Part shown: piece by piece, positions 37,316-46,964 of the stretch
How the letters are laid out: each line of letters starts with the position of its first letter
Position numbering within the stretch: position 1 is the stretch's first letter
Origin: Cristatella mucedo
Taxonomy: Eukaryota > Bryozoa > Phylactolaemata > Cristatellidae
Length of the DNA: 64,000 bases
Assembly: GCA_009760855.2 (NCBI GenBank)
Contig: WPIO01000040.1
Coordinates: 1,892,501-1,956,500, forward strand
Direction: 5' to 3'
Made by a program: the position numbers and the translations under genes
The notes under the pieces: generated by a model
The model's input: only the letters and a program-made list of their open reading frames with translations
What the model was told of the DNA's origin: nothing
The model's database searches: none

Positions 37316-38213
37316 TTATCTTAATGCTATATAAACAGTTAATGATAAAACTGGATTAAATAAGCCATCTGTCATTACAAAATTACCCATTTTTGAAAGT
37401 GTTCCATCAATTTCAAGCGTATAACTACCAAATAATGATAAAGGTATTTTACCTTCAGAAAGTGCAACTAATAATCCAGAATTTACTGAAACTGAATGTG
37501 GTGTAAGTAATTTTCTTTCAGTTTCTCTTGTTTCTGGATAACGACCTCCTACGGAAGTATCAAAATAATCTCCACCAGATTCATGAGTCGCACATATGAC
37601 GAACAATCCTCTTGGTACTAAACCAAAATTATTACTTACAACAAAGTTAATTTCGCCTCGTGAGTCAGTTTAACCTATTCATTTTAGGAAATGTGTTTGT
37701 TTTTCCTCCATCTGTAGAAAGGTATTTTGCAGGGAATTCAATTACAGCGACATTTCCATCTGATATTCTATTAAAATATCCAAGGTTAACACCATCAGTT
37801 GGATCAACAGGATAATTTTCTATTCTAATAATATTACTCATCATATCTAGATTACCATTAACAGCTCCTCCATGTAAATTAAGAAAGATTGTATCAATGC
37901 AACTTTTATTCGGTACACTATAATCATTATCAGGAGGGCCACTAGCTCTAATACCAGCATTTACAATAAAATTTCCTCTAATTGCTCCACCAGTAATAGG
38001 TAGTTTCGTGTCAGCGTAATCTTTAGTTGCAGCATCACTAGGATTTATTGGATTAGCAAGATCTACTATTCTAAAATAATTCATAACAATATCTCCATCA
38101 GAAGTAGTTGATCTAGAAACTTTTGTAACAAAGTTAGTATCTATATACCTTCTATCTACTGCATCTTCAGCATCAACAGGATCTCCTAAATTCTTTATCA
38201 GATTATTATCCAT
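37316..38213 (-). pseudogene. Fibre-like protein C, one frameshift
   Basis: Starts MDNNLIKNLGDPVDAEDAVD at 38213 and carries three to four repeats (RIVDLANPINPSDAATKDYA, GGAIRGNF, GGAVNGNLDMM, IIRIENYPVDPTDGVNLGYF). A frameshift near 37665-37680 separates it from the C-terminal region (GDYFDTSVGGRYPETRET, then SLFGSYTLEIDG) ending at 37316. The stop is three bases before the start of fibre B, so the two form a compact leftward unit. Confidence 0.7.
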
Positions 38214-38289
38214 ATTTAGATTTTCACTAAGTACATCGCGAGTCTTCTTAATACAATTCTTTCCAGACTATCTGTTACTTCTTTTTCCT

Positions 38290-39195
38290 AACATCTCTAT
38301 ACAATACTAACAATAAAATATATAAAAGTAATTCCACTCGCAACTGTAAACTTATCAATAGCATATCTACATGTTCCATCAATATTAATTATTAAAACTA
38401 CTGTACCACTTACACCATAAGTATTATCACTTGTTAATTCTAGATAAGAATTAGTCTTATTAGTTGCATACATAATATTAGATACCAGTCAAAAATTAGG
38501 TAATACTCCTGGAAAGAATGTTTTAAGATTAGTTGAATTTGAAACAACCTTACCTGTTTGTGCAATAACAGGCATATCACCAGGTGTAATTTGTTGAGGT
38601 TGAAATTTATTTCCTGTACTTCCATTAGCAGTAACATTTAAACCTAACATATCAACATAGAATATACTTGGATAAGAACTAGAACTCAAAGCTAAATATC
38701 TAATGGATACTTGCTTATTACTATCAACATATTGTTTTGTTGCTAAATCAGAATCTTTTACATTAATTAATAATATTCTTATTTTCCATATCAATGCCTG
38801 ACATTGCTTTACCATGAAACACTGCTGTCACACTTTTTAGTAATCCATAGTTAATTACTTTATAAGTCTTAGATCTGAGTAAACAGTTCCATCGGCAGAA
38901 TTACCGGATACACCATAAACATTCTTACAATTTAATTGCGATTTCGTTATTGCGCCTTGTTTAGGCATTAAATCAGTGAGGCTTGATACTTTTACTATAT
39001 TTCTCCTGAAGGGTTACTAGTAACATTGTTACCAGCACGTGAACCAAGAGAGCATAATCCAATCTTATAGCATCACCATATATCTATGATATCCTATAAG
39101 ATCAACAGAAAATCCTAATAACTATTACTCTATTATTATTTGCATTAGGATTAGTATAAATATCGCCATTAACTTTTCCAACTTTTTCCGTTGCT
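38290..39195 (-). pseudogene. Fibre-like protein D, heavily degraded
   Basis: On the minus strand, KVNGDIYTNPNANNNRV at the start resembles the beginning of the intact fibre at 49624. A repeat (INVKDSDLATKQYVDSN) and a C-terminal head (LALSSSSYPSIFYVDMLGLN) survive at 38489-38815. Many frameshifts and stops occur between. Third member of the leftward fibre cluster. Confidence 0.6.
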
Positions 39196-39203
39196 TATAA
39201 TAT

Positions 39204-39618
39204 ATGATGAAAAAAGTAGGAGCAAGAAGTGGTTAGAGGTGCTAAAGAAGATACAAAACGAGTTAAAACAGCTAAAGATGTAATGGAAGGCGTTAAAACA
39301 GCTACAAATGTAAGTGAAAAAGTAATTACAAGAGTATTTCCAAAGAATTCTGCAAGATTATCATTAGCTGCTTCCGAAAAGATTGCAACATTAGTACCGA
39401 AAGCCTTACAATCTCTTAAAGTAATTGGAGCTGCCGCCAATGTACTAGGAGGATTTCTACGTGGAATAACAGGAACAGTTTATCTAAGTTTATTTATAAA
39501 AGAAAAAGAAATAGTAGATGATGCTAGTAGTGGCAAGTATGGACAAGTGTTTTGGAAAACAATGACAGAAAAAAGAAGGGCTAAAAAAATGAATGAAGAT
39601 AGGATATTATATAAATAA
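39204..39618 (+). pseudogene. Basic protein with hydrophobic segment, early frameshift
   Basis: Starts ATGATGAAAAAAG at 39204, needs a one-base shift near 39225, then stays open to TAA at 39616. The N-terminal half is basic and amphipathic (RVKTAKDVMEGVKTATNVS); the middle has KVIGAAANVLGGFLRGITG, a glycine-rich hydrophobic stretch. Unknown; a membrane-active capsid component is possible but unproven. Transcribed away from the fibre cluster. Confidence 0.5.
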
Positions 39619-39619
39619 T

Positions 39620-40160
39620 ATGTTACCAGAAGCCGAAGTCGATAATAGTGATTGATATGAAGATCCAAGTAAATTCTTAAGTGATGTTCTTGGAGAAGAA
39701 GTAACTTGGAGCGCTGCTCAATTAGACCCTAAAGGCTGGTCAAAGAATTTCTTAGAAGTTGGAGGAGGATTCTTACCTTTTATTATTGCACCTATTATTG
39801 CAAGCATTGCCAGCATTGTGGGAGGTGTTGAATCGGAGTTTCAATTGCAGTTGCTGTTGCTAGTCTAATAAAAAAGATAGTGGATGAAACAATGTTCACT
39901 GCAAAAGTTCCAGCAATGGATACAAATAAACAAAGAATGAATGCTTTAAGTCTTCAAAAAGAACGATTAGGAAATGCTATTGATGATTTAGATAAAATGA
40001 TAGAATTGATAAAATCAGGAACAGATGTTGATTTTTCAGGAAAAGTACAAAACTCAGAAGTAAAGAATCGATTAGACTATACAAAGTATGGAAGGAAACT
40101 AGTAGAGGATGGAGGAGTGGATTTCTCACCAGAATTAAAGAGAGATATATATCTATTGAA
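39620..40160 (+). pseudogene. Hydrophobic plus coiled-coil protein cut by the HNH gene
   Basis: ATG at 39620, TGA at codon 12, then a hydrophobic glycine-rich stretch (FLPFIIAPIIASIASIVGG) and, after a frameshift near 39828, a charged helical part (QRMNALSLQKERLGNAIDDL, KYGRKLVEDGGVDFS). The conserved-looking part ends abruptly around 40160 where the opposite-strand HNH gene begins to overlap. That suggests the nuclease inserted here and removed the original C terminus. Confidence 0.5.
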
Positions 40161-40519
40161 ATATGTGCTCTCCACTTACTTATTTCTTTATCCCAGTTCA
40201 CGCCAATAAATTTTGAAGTATTACTTTTAGTAAGACCTTTATTTCTATTATTTTCTGATCTTGTTGTCTCTCGTAAATTATAAAAACTGTTATTTAATTT
40301 ATTTCCATCAATGTGATGGATTTCTTGCAAAGGCATTTTTCCTGTTTCTACTAACCATGCAAGATGGTGCTCTCTATATATTTTTCCATCTATTCCTATG
40401 TGTCTATATCTAGTACTTTTATTGATTGTTCCAGCAATACTTCCAGCTTTTGCAATTCCTGTTCTGTCAATTTTCCAGGTAAATATACCAGTGTAAGGAT
40501 TGTAGGCTAGCAATTCTTT

Positions 40520-40561
<42 letters not shown>

Positions 40562-40584
40562 GCATCAATTTCATCTTGATTCAT
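40150..40584 (-). pseudogene. HNH endonuclease (homing type), frameshifted by a GA repeat
   Basis: Starts MNQDEIDALRER at 40584 and runs into a (GA)n tract (plus-strand TC at 40522-40558). The main frame follows: YNPYTGIFTWKIDRTG, then REHHLAWLVETGKMP and the HNH core IHHIDGNKLNNSFYNLRETT with RSENNRN. Downstream, FIGVNWDKEISKWRAHI looks like the AP2-type DNA-binding module that accompanies such enzymes, but it is truncated. The ATG and the nuclease core are two bases out of phase, so loss of one GA unit would align them. Enzymes of this type are common in phages and giant viruses as selfish homing genes. Confidence 0.8.
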
Positions 40585-40634
40585 TGTCTATATAATTTTT
40601 TTTATCTGTTTAAAATATTTTATTATATATAGAA

Positions 40635-41425
40635 ATGATTTATCATGAAGCAAAACTTGCTCTATCTGATCATCAAATAAAAAAATACATAACTCTAAAG
40701 AACCTATCTCAATTTGTTTGAAACATATTGATTTGACAGGATCTGTCCCCATTCTTCTTACAAAGACTCAACTAGCAAGAATAGAAAAGAGTAGATCTGA
40801 AAATACTGGATTGCAACTAAACTTATTTGATAAATCATTAAAAGCAAATAGAAAAGTAGGCTCGGGTATTGCTGATTTTATTAATAAATTAAGTGGCAAT
40901 CGTGAAATGCATTTAAAATTACCTAAAAGAATAAAATCGGAATATATAGATGGCAGAAGTTTCAACAATACAGGTCGTTACTCATGTGTCGGGCCTGGCA
41001 CGCAATTCAAAAAAAAAGAATGGATGAGTCTTACGTTGGAGTAGTTGATTTGGATGCTCATTTGGGCTCTCATTCATGACCATGATTATACCGAGGCCGC
41101 GTCAATGCCAGAACCAAAACGAAAAGAAATACAAAATTTATCAGACCTTGTTCTTGCTGAATCTGCTTAAAAGATTGAGATGGATCCAAGACAACCTGCT
41201 TACGTTAGAGAAGATGCAAAAACGGTGGCAGTAATTATGGCCGCAAAGGCTAAACTTGGTTTTGGCCTTAACATTGGTGTTGGTTTATTAGATAATTCAT
41301 TTGCAATGGAGTTCTTAAAGGATAAAGTAAGTAATCCATCAAGTATAAGTAAGATAGCAAATTATGCAAAGAATCTAGTAGATAATATTTTATCTATAAA
41401 TAGAAAAAAAGATATAAAAAATTAA
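40635..41425 (+). pseudogene. Phospholipase A2-like capsid-associated protein, broken
   Basis: Readable pieces: MIYHEAKLALSDHQIKKY at 40635, then from 40718 a frame with YIDGRSFNNTGRYSCVGPGT, and from 41075 in another frame the H-D-H-D-Y box, followed by DPRQPAYVREDAKTVAVIMA to TAA at 41423. The Tyr-x-Gly-Pro-Gly calcium loop followed by a His-Asp dyad is the arrangement of the parvovirus VP1 phospholipase A2, used for endosome escape. At least two frameshifts and one stop (41168) interrupt it. Related genes have been noted in adintovirus-like elements as far as I know; I am fairly but not fully sure. Confidence 0.65.
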
Positions 41426-41478
41426 GAAACTAATCTAATTTTTATTTTGTTTTATATGTTTGTGTCATATATATATAT

Positions 41479-41963
41479 CTAATAATCAGAAGGATTAAAT
41501 TTATCTTGTTTCTTATCTACAGCATAAACTTTAACTTGTTCAAGCTTTAATCTAATATTAGTTTTTTCTTCTGAATTATAAGTATCTTTAGTTACATATG
41601 ATCCATCAAGAATACCAGTAATAGCAAAGTCATTTCCAAGCTTTTGAATTACTTCAGCAGCACCATCAAATTTCATTTGTTTATTCTTTTGATCAAATAA
41701 TTTATTGGTTTAGTGTCAAATGCGATTCTCATACCAATAGTTGAACGACTAGACACATCATATCCACTGTATTCAAGTTTTATACTTGCTCTATTAGCAA
41801 TATCTTCTAGAACAGGTCTTATTTCATCTGTAATATAAATCCATGAATTGAAGTAAGACTTAGAATCTTTACTAATTTTCTCTTCAATATGAACATGAGC
41901 TGGTTTTCCTTTTGGAATTACGACTGAGGCATTTCCAAGTACTTCGAATTTTTTATTATCCAT
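41479..41963 (-). pseudogene. Unknown protein, one frameshift, possible OB-fold
   Basis: Starts MDNKKFEVLGNASVVIPKGK at 41963. The frame shifts near 41690-41710 and continues through MKFDGAAEVIQKLGNDF and ITGILDGSYVTKDTY to TAG at 41479. The two frames join smoothly in composition, so it was one gene of about 160 codons. The beta-rich pattern hints at a single-strand DNA-binding OB-fold, but that is a guess. Confidence 0.5.
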
Positions 41964-42025
41964 TTCTATACAAGGAAAAGAAATTGTTTAAATTAAATTA
42001 ATAATTCCATTGTTGATCCAAAATC

Positions 42026-42525
42026 TTATTCTTGCATTAGTTTTAAGAAGATTAAGCACCTTCTTCCACAATCTGTTTGATCGTATTCTTGTAGCTTAAA
42101 TCTCTGAAAGCTTGGTATAACACCAAAATAATAATTTATTGCTTCTGGCATAGGTGGAGCACCTAATTAATCAAAGTAAAAGCATCTTGATCCTTCTTTT
42201 TTAAGTGCTACCCAGTGACACATTGCTTTTTTAGAATCACCAGTATTACAAATAAGACATTCATTTTTTAATGGCTTTGTTAGTTCATCTCTTGCAAAGA
42301 CTCTTCTAAAGTTTTTTATATCTAATTCTTTTATATAATTATTTATTTCTATATCTGTTAAAGGTGATGATTTTACTTTTTTTTTAATTGATCAATAGTC
42401 TTTTTAAGCTCTGCAAGTATTTGTTCTTTATCTGCACATCCACCAGTATATCTTTTAGTGCTTCCAAAGACATTTGGTATTGCTAAAATTTTTACTTTAC
42501 TATTTTTATCAATAATATCAGACAT
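42026..42525 (-). pseudogene. Adenovirus-type maturation protease, broken
   Basis: Starts MSDIIDKNSKVKILAIP at 42525. A slip in an A-run near 42385 shifts the frame. The catalytic part then reads CHWVALKKEG (His), YFD followed by an in-frame TAA (42167-42169), LGAPPMPEAINYYFG, and DCGRRCLIFLKLMQ (nucleophile Cys) before the stop at 42026. This is the His-Asp/Glu-Cys order of the adenain/Ulp-like C5 family that cleaves capsid precursors. Length (~165 codons) fits Polinton proteases. It lies next to the zinc-ribbon gene and back-to-back with the ATPase. Confidence 0.8.
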
Positions 42526-42531
42526 TACACT

Positions 42532-42631
42532 AGCACCTTTACTTTGTCTACCATAACCAACTTTACTTACTTGTGTTCTTCCTGCACCTTTACTTTGTCT
42601 ACCGTAACCAACTTACTTGTGTTCTTCCTGC
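42532..42631. repeat. Tandem duplication of ~50 bp in the protease/zinc-ribbon junction
   Basis: The block cctgcacctttactttgtct followed by accataaccaacttt and acttgtgttctt occurs twice in a row. The right-hand copy lacks four bases (ttta), which shifts the minus-strand frame of the zinc-ribbon gene. The encoded unit is a basic Gly/Arg/Lys peptide (GRTQVSKVGYGRQSKGA). Confidence 0.8.
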
Positions 42632-42802
42632 TCCAATAGCTGTTGCACCAGATCTTAACCTAACAAACTTTGACTTCTTACTATCACAAATAGTACAAAT
42701 ACCTTTAAGCATTCCTCTCGTTCCTTTAGTTGAATCAACTTCAACATACTCTTCATGGATTGTATCAGTTTGTTTTTTACACTTCAAACAATAAATTCCC
42801 AT
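42599..42802 (-). CDS. Small zinc-ribbon protein with basic tail
   Basis: Starts MGIYCLKCKKQTDTIHEEY at 42802. Two C-x2-C pairs (YCLKC and CTICD) form a likely zinc ribbon, followed by KKSKFVRLRSGATAIGAGR. The present stop at 42599 comes right after a 4-base deletion in the duplicated block; the original C terminus was probably longer and more basic, running to about 42532. Role unknown; basic tails suggest DNA binding in the core. Confidence 0.6.
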   Translation of the reverse strand: MGIYCLKCKKQTDTIHEEYVEVDSTKGTRGMLKGICTICDSKKSKFVRLRSGATAIGAGRTQVSWLR

Positions 42803-42823
42803 ATCTATTATAATATAGAAAAA

Positions 42824-43491
42824 ATGTCTTTGCAAGTTAGAGCTTTCAATTTTGGACAAGATATAGATACTGGACATAAAGAACCATTACCTAAAGTTTC
42901 TATTAGAGCATTAGTGCTTGGACCAAGTGGAACAGGTAAATCACAGTTAGTAATGAATTGGATATTTTATGGTATGCTTAATTATGATACATGCAAAATC
43001 ATTGCTTCAAGTTTAGATCAAAAGTTATATCGTGGTCTTATGTCAATGACTAAAGATAAACCTGCGTATGTTTGGGTTAATGGAATTGATAATACGCCAG
43101 AAGTTGATTCTTATGAGCATTGTAAGAATGTTGTTGTATTGGATGATTTGATGACAGAAGATCAATCTAAGATATTAGATTATTTTACTAGAGGTAGACA
43201 TAAATCATTGAACATATTCTATATTGCTCAAGGATTTACTAATATTCCTAGAAGGGAATAAGAAACAATATAAATATGATTATAATCTTTAAACAGAATA
43301 ACACTGATATAGAATACATTCGTGATTCATATGTTGGTGATATAGATAAGAAAATGTTTAAAGAATGGGTTAATTCTTGTACTAGAAATAGATTTAGTTA
43401 TTGTGTTATTGATCTAACTAAAACAGAATCAGAAGGAAGATTTTGGTCAGTTGATAATACAGGTAAACAATTAATAACTATGTTTATTTAA
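42824..43491 (+). pseudogene. Genome-packaging ATPase (A32/FtsK-like), one frameshift
   Basis: Starts MSLQVRAFNFGQDIDTGH at 42824. Walker A is GPSGTGKS at residues 33-40, Walker B is VVVLDD at about 103-108, followed by FTRGRHKSLNIFYIAQGFTN (sensor/arginine-finger region). The first frame stops at 43261 and the C-terminal part (NNTDIEYIRDSYVG to TAA at 43491) lies in another frame, so a small indel near 43255-43275 breaks it. Length and motif order match Polinton and virophage packaging ATPases that pump DNA into the capsid. Divergently placed against the zinc-ribbon gene, with only 21 bases between starts. Confidence 0.88.
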
Positions 43492-43500
43492 TATAGTGAA

Positions 43501-44538
43501 AATGATAATATACGCAAGTAAAAACAAACCTTACTGAGGAAGTGTTCAAGAAGCAATAGATTTAGAGAATAAACTTACTAATTTAGAAAGTTTACGTGTT
43601 GCTGGTATACTTGATAATGCTCAAGAGATACAAAGAATTGAAGCAGAAATGCAAGCAAGAGATAGAGTTGAACATGAACTAAATAAACGTGCGTTAGAGA
43701 AATCGAATGATAATTATGGTAATGCTGTTATTGATAAACTAAAAAAATTAGACCTACACTTGCTATTAAAATTGAACAAAAACAAGAAGTAAAAAACTGT
43801 TAGGACAAAATGCACCTGTATGTATTTCTAATATAGTAAAATAAAGGATTTGCAGCTATTGCCGAAGAAAAGCCTAAAAAAGCAATAAGTATTGCAGATC
43901 AAGCTAAGACATATTCTGCTAATCCAGAGGTGAGAGAAGCAATTGATACACTTAAAAAAGGAATTGCAGAGCATCTTAATGTTAATCCTGTAAATGGTAA
44001 GAAACCTAGGAAGAGAGTTAAAAAGGCAAAAGTGATTGAAGTTGTTCAAGAACCAGTCGTTCAAGAACCAGTCATTCAAGAACAAGTCGTTCAAGAACCA
44101 GTCTTTCAATATGAAGCTGATGTTCTAAGAGAGAAGAAACAATATCTTCTAGATAAAATTAAAACTAGAGGATCAGTATCTACTAGTGTAAGAAATGCTA
44201 TAGAAAATATTAAAGTAGGAGATAAAGAGTCTTTTTATTCTGATGTTTTATTTCTACTTTCTGAATTGAGATCAATGAAATCAAGAAAGCCTGTAGAAAA
44301 TTTAATTTATAGTTATCTTAACTATAATCCTGTTGGACAAGGAGTAAAGATAGTTCCATCGATTGTGAAAACTGAAAAAGAAGTAGTTGATACACTTGAT
44401 GTATGGCTTAGTGAACTTGCAGCAGGAAACAGAGGTGTGACAAGTTCAATCAGTTCTGCTGTTGATTATCTTGCTAAATCAAGAAAAGCTCCAAGGAAAT
44501 ATATTGCAAAGATAAACAATCTTTTACATAGTATATAG
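43501..44538 (+). pseudogene. Coiled-coil protein with QEPV repeats, broken
   Basis: Starts MIIYASKNKPY at 43501 with TGA at codon 12, then helical QEAIDLENKLTNLESLRVAG and RIEAEMQARDRVEHELNKR, a frame change near 43745, and an open frame from about 43843 to TAG at 44536. The middle has PRKRVKKAKV and a four-fold V-V-Q-E-P-V type repeat; the rest is helical (DVWLSELAAGNRGVTSSIS). Placement between ATPase and penton-like genes suggests a structural or core protein. Family not recognised. Confidence 0.55.
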
Positions 44539-44540
44539 AA

Positions 44541-45405
44541 ATGAGTGACTTGGTAAAAATTGCTAGTGAAATATTAAGAAATCTTGAAAGTTTTAGGATA
44601 ACTAGTCAAGCAAGGAAAGAAGGATATGTTTTTAGTATAACTAGATATAGTAGTCCAATCAGAGCTAAGATTAATACACCAATATTACTAAGAGGTAAAA
44701 ACTTTAAGATCTGTTTTAAGAAATTCGCTGCAACTAATTATATTAAAAATATAACTTATGCAAATAATACTTTTTGTTTATAGAGTTTCTGGTGGATCAG
44801 AACAAACTGTAACATTAAGACCATTATATGGTGGTACAACTGATGATATAAATGTTGGAATTGCCGATACAATTAATAATTCAATTACTCAATCAGGAGC
44901 GACAACAGATAAGTTTCAAATAGGTCTTAATACTGCAACATCTAACTCATGGATTATATTACCTGTTGGTTTGACATTCCTTGCAGATAAGTCTACTCTT
45001 TCTAGTATTCTAGGATATACTGCTGATGCTTATACTACACTTTCAACTGCTGACTTTGCTAAAATGTATCCTGATATTACACCTGTTGTTTGTACACCTA
45101 ATACAAAGATTAATTCAGAAAAAGTAGTTTTTGTTACTAATATTGATTTTATACTTGTAAATTGTAATATGGTTGCCAGTGGAACAAGTTTCATAAATGG
45201 AACTGAAACACAAGTATTATGTAGTTTTCCTTGTGATGCCTATCCATGGCAATTAATGGTTTATGAACCAAAAACTATTGAATATCATCATGTTGCTATT
45301 GATTCTATCTCAGATATAACTGTAACTATTACTGATCAAGATCAAAATTTAATAGCTTTTAATTCACAAAAGATTACAGTTGCTCTAGAAATTCTTGAAG
45401 TTTAA
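44541..45405 (+). pseudogene. Minor capsid protein 1, penton-like, one frameshift
   Basis: Starts MSDLVKIASEILRNLESFR at 44541; the frame changes around 44760-44780 and then stays open for over 200 codons to TAA at 45403. The N-terminal helix is followed by a beta-rich, Thr/Ser/Asn-rich chain (GGSEQTVTLRPLYGGTTDD) and ends with ITVTITDQDQNLIAFNS, a C-terminal strand pattern shared with the next gene. By position before the major capsid gene and by this ending I infer a single-jelly-roll penton protein. Confidence 0.65.
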
Positions 45406-45414
45406 TATAAAAAA

Positions 45415-46338
45415 ATGTCGATAAGATTACCTGAAACAAGCAGTTCAGAATCAAAAACATTATCTACCTCTTATGTTTGGATCTGATTCAGGTTATAATA
45501 AAACTGGTTTACGTAGAGTAGAGTTTACTTATACTAATAAAGTAATATTAAATGCTATTAAAGATATAAATGATAAACTTTGGTTTAAGTGGTCAATGAC
45601 TGATATTTCCACTGCATATATTACAATTATTCCTGGTTATTATGATTCAAATAAAATAACAGCAGCTCTAAATAAAGCATTATCAGAACTTCAACCAAAG
45701 AATATCGTTGCTCAAAATGGATCAGCACCAACATCTACAGTTAGTGCTTTTTTATGATACAACTTAAAGAAATACTTCAGGTATAAAATTTAGTGTTGAT
45801 ACAGATGATAGAATATTAATGCAAGTAGTTGGTGATTATGTTGTTTTACTTGGAAGTAATGCTAGTGTTACAAATTCAATTGGCGATGCTCTTGGTTTTA
45901 ATTCAAATCAACAAGGAACATTTTATAGTGGAACATTTGATAGTGCTCTTGTAGGTGGAACACTATACGAAGCAATAGAAAAAGCAATGTATTTCGCAGG
46001 TATATTTAAAGCATGGAATAAAACGGTATTACCAGATAATAAAGGAATACGATGGATAAGTGTTGATTGTGACTTAGTTGATCCTTTTAAGAATTATGTA
46101 GAAAGAAGAAAAGGATTCTTAGAACAATGCACGTCTTTATACATTATTGATATTGATGATATTAATCCAGGTGAAAAGGTTGATCGACATAATTTGACAT
46201 ATACCTAATGTATTATATTTACCAACACGTGGTGGTATAGATGCAATAAATAGTTTTAGAATAGGATTAAGTGATCAAAATGGAAATGCTTTAAATATTA
46301 TTACTGATGTAGTTGCAACAATAGAAATTTCAAAGTAA
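45415..46338 (+). pseudogene. Minor capsid protein 2, penton-like paralogue, broken
   Basis: Starts MSIRLPETSSSESKTLSTSY at 45415. Frames change near 45475, 45755-45820 and 46200. Readable: NKTGLRRVEFTYTNKVILN, KWSMTDISTAYITIIPGYYD, QVVGDYVVLLGSNASVTNS and the closing SFRIGLSDQNGNALN. The shared C-terminal pattern (D-Q-[DN]-x-N then a strand ending in Leu/Ile-Glu-Ile) marks it as paralogous to the preceding gene. Nine bases separate them, so they look like one transcription unit. Confidence 0.6.
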
Positions 46339-46347
46339 TATAGAGCA

Positions 46348-46941
46348 ATGGGTGGTTATGCTAGAATTGGTCATAATAAAATGCATGGAGGAAAATATCG
46401 TGGAAGTGGAGTAAAGTTTGATGGTGCTATTGATATGTTTCATGACTGTAAGCGGTGCTGTTGATGCAGGATTGAAAGTTGCAAGCAAAGGTATTGAAAT
46501 GCATCAAGCAAGAAAACTTACTGAACTACAAACAAAGAAAGAAAAGTTAGATCAATTTTATGCTATTAAACTAAAGAGATGGATGATAAACTTGAAGAAA
46601 GAAGAAAGACAGAACTTGAATATGAACTTGAGAGGAAAAGAAAAGATGAAGATTATGGGAGAAAGATGAAAGAGATTAACCTTGAATCGAAACGTATAAT
46701 GCTTGAACATGTTACTAAGAAAAAATCTAAAAAAGGTAGAAAGGCAAAGATAGAAGAAAAAGAACCAGAAGTAGAAGACTATTCAGAGACTCTTAAAGAG
46801 AATGATCCTAAAGCATTTAAAGAAATAGCAAAAGTAATAAATGATAAAGCTGTTGTTCCTTATACTCCAATACCAGATGGTTATGGTGGAGGTATTACAC
46901 AAAAAATAGGAGCTGGTTTATATGTTCAAACTCGAAAATAA
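46348..46941 (+). pseudogene. Core/internal virion protein candidate, broken
   Basis: Gly-rich basic start (MGGYARIGHNKMHGGKYRGS), a helical stretch (SGAVDAGLKVASKGIEMHQA), then after a frameshift near 46570 a highly charged helix (DKLEERRKTELEYELERKR) and a C terminus GYGGGITQKIGAGLYVQ. At least two frameshifts. Its position just before the major capsid gene recalls adenovirus pVI-like or core genes, but sequence alone does not prove this. Confidence 0.5.
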
Positions 46942-46964
46942 TTTTTAGTTAATATAGAGAAGAA

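Noticed and set aside
43828-44109. 93-codon minus-strand frame rich in Leu/Phe/Asn
   Set aside because: Antisense of the QEPV repeat coiled-coil gene; repeat periodicity creates the open frame.
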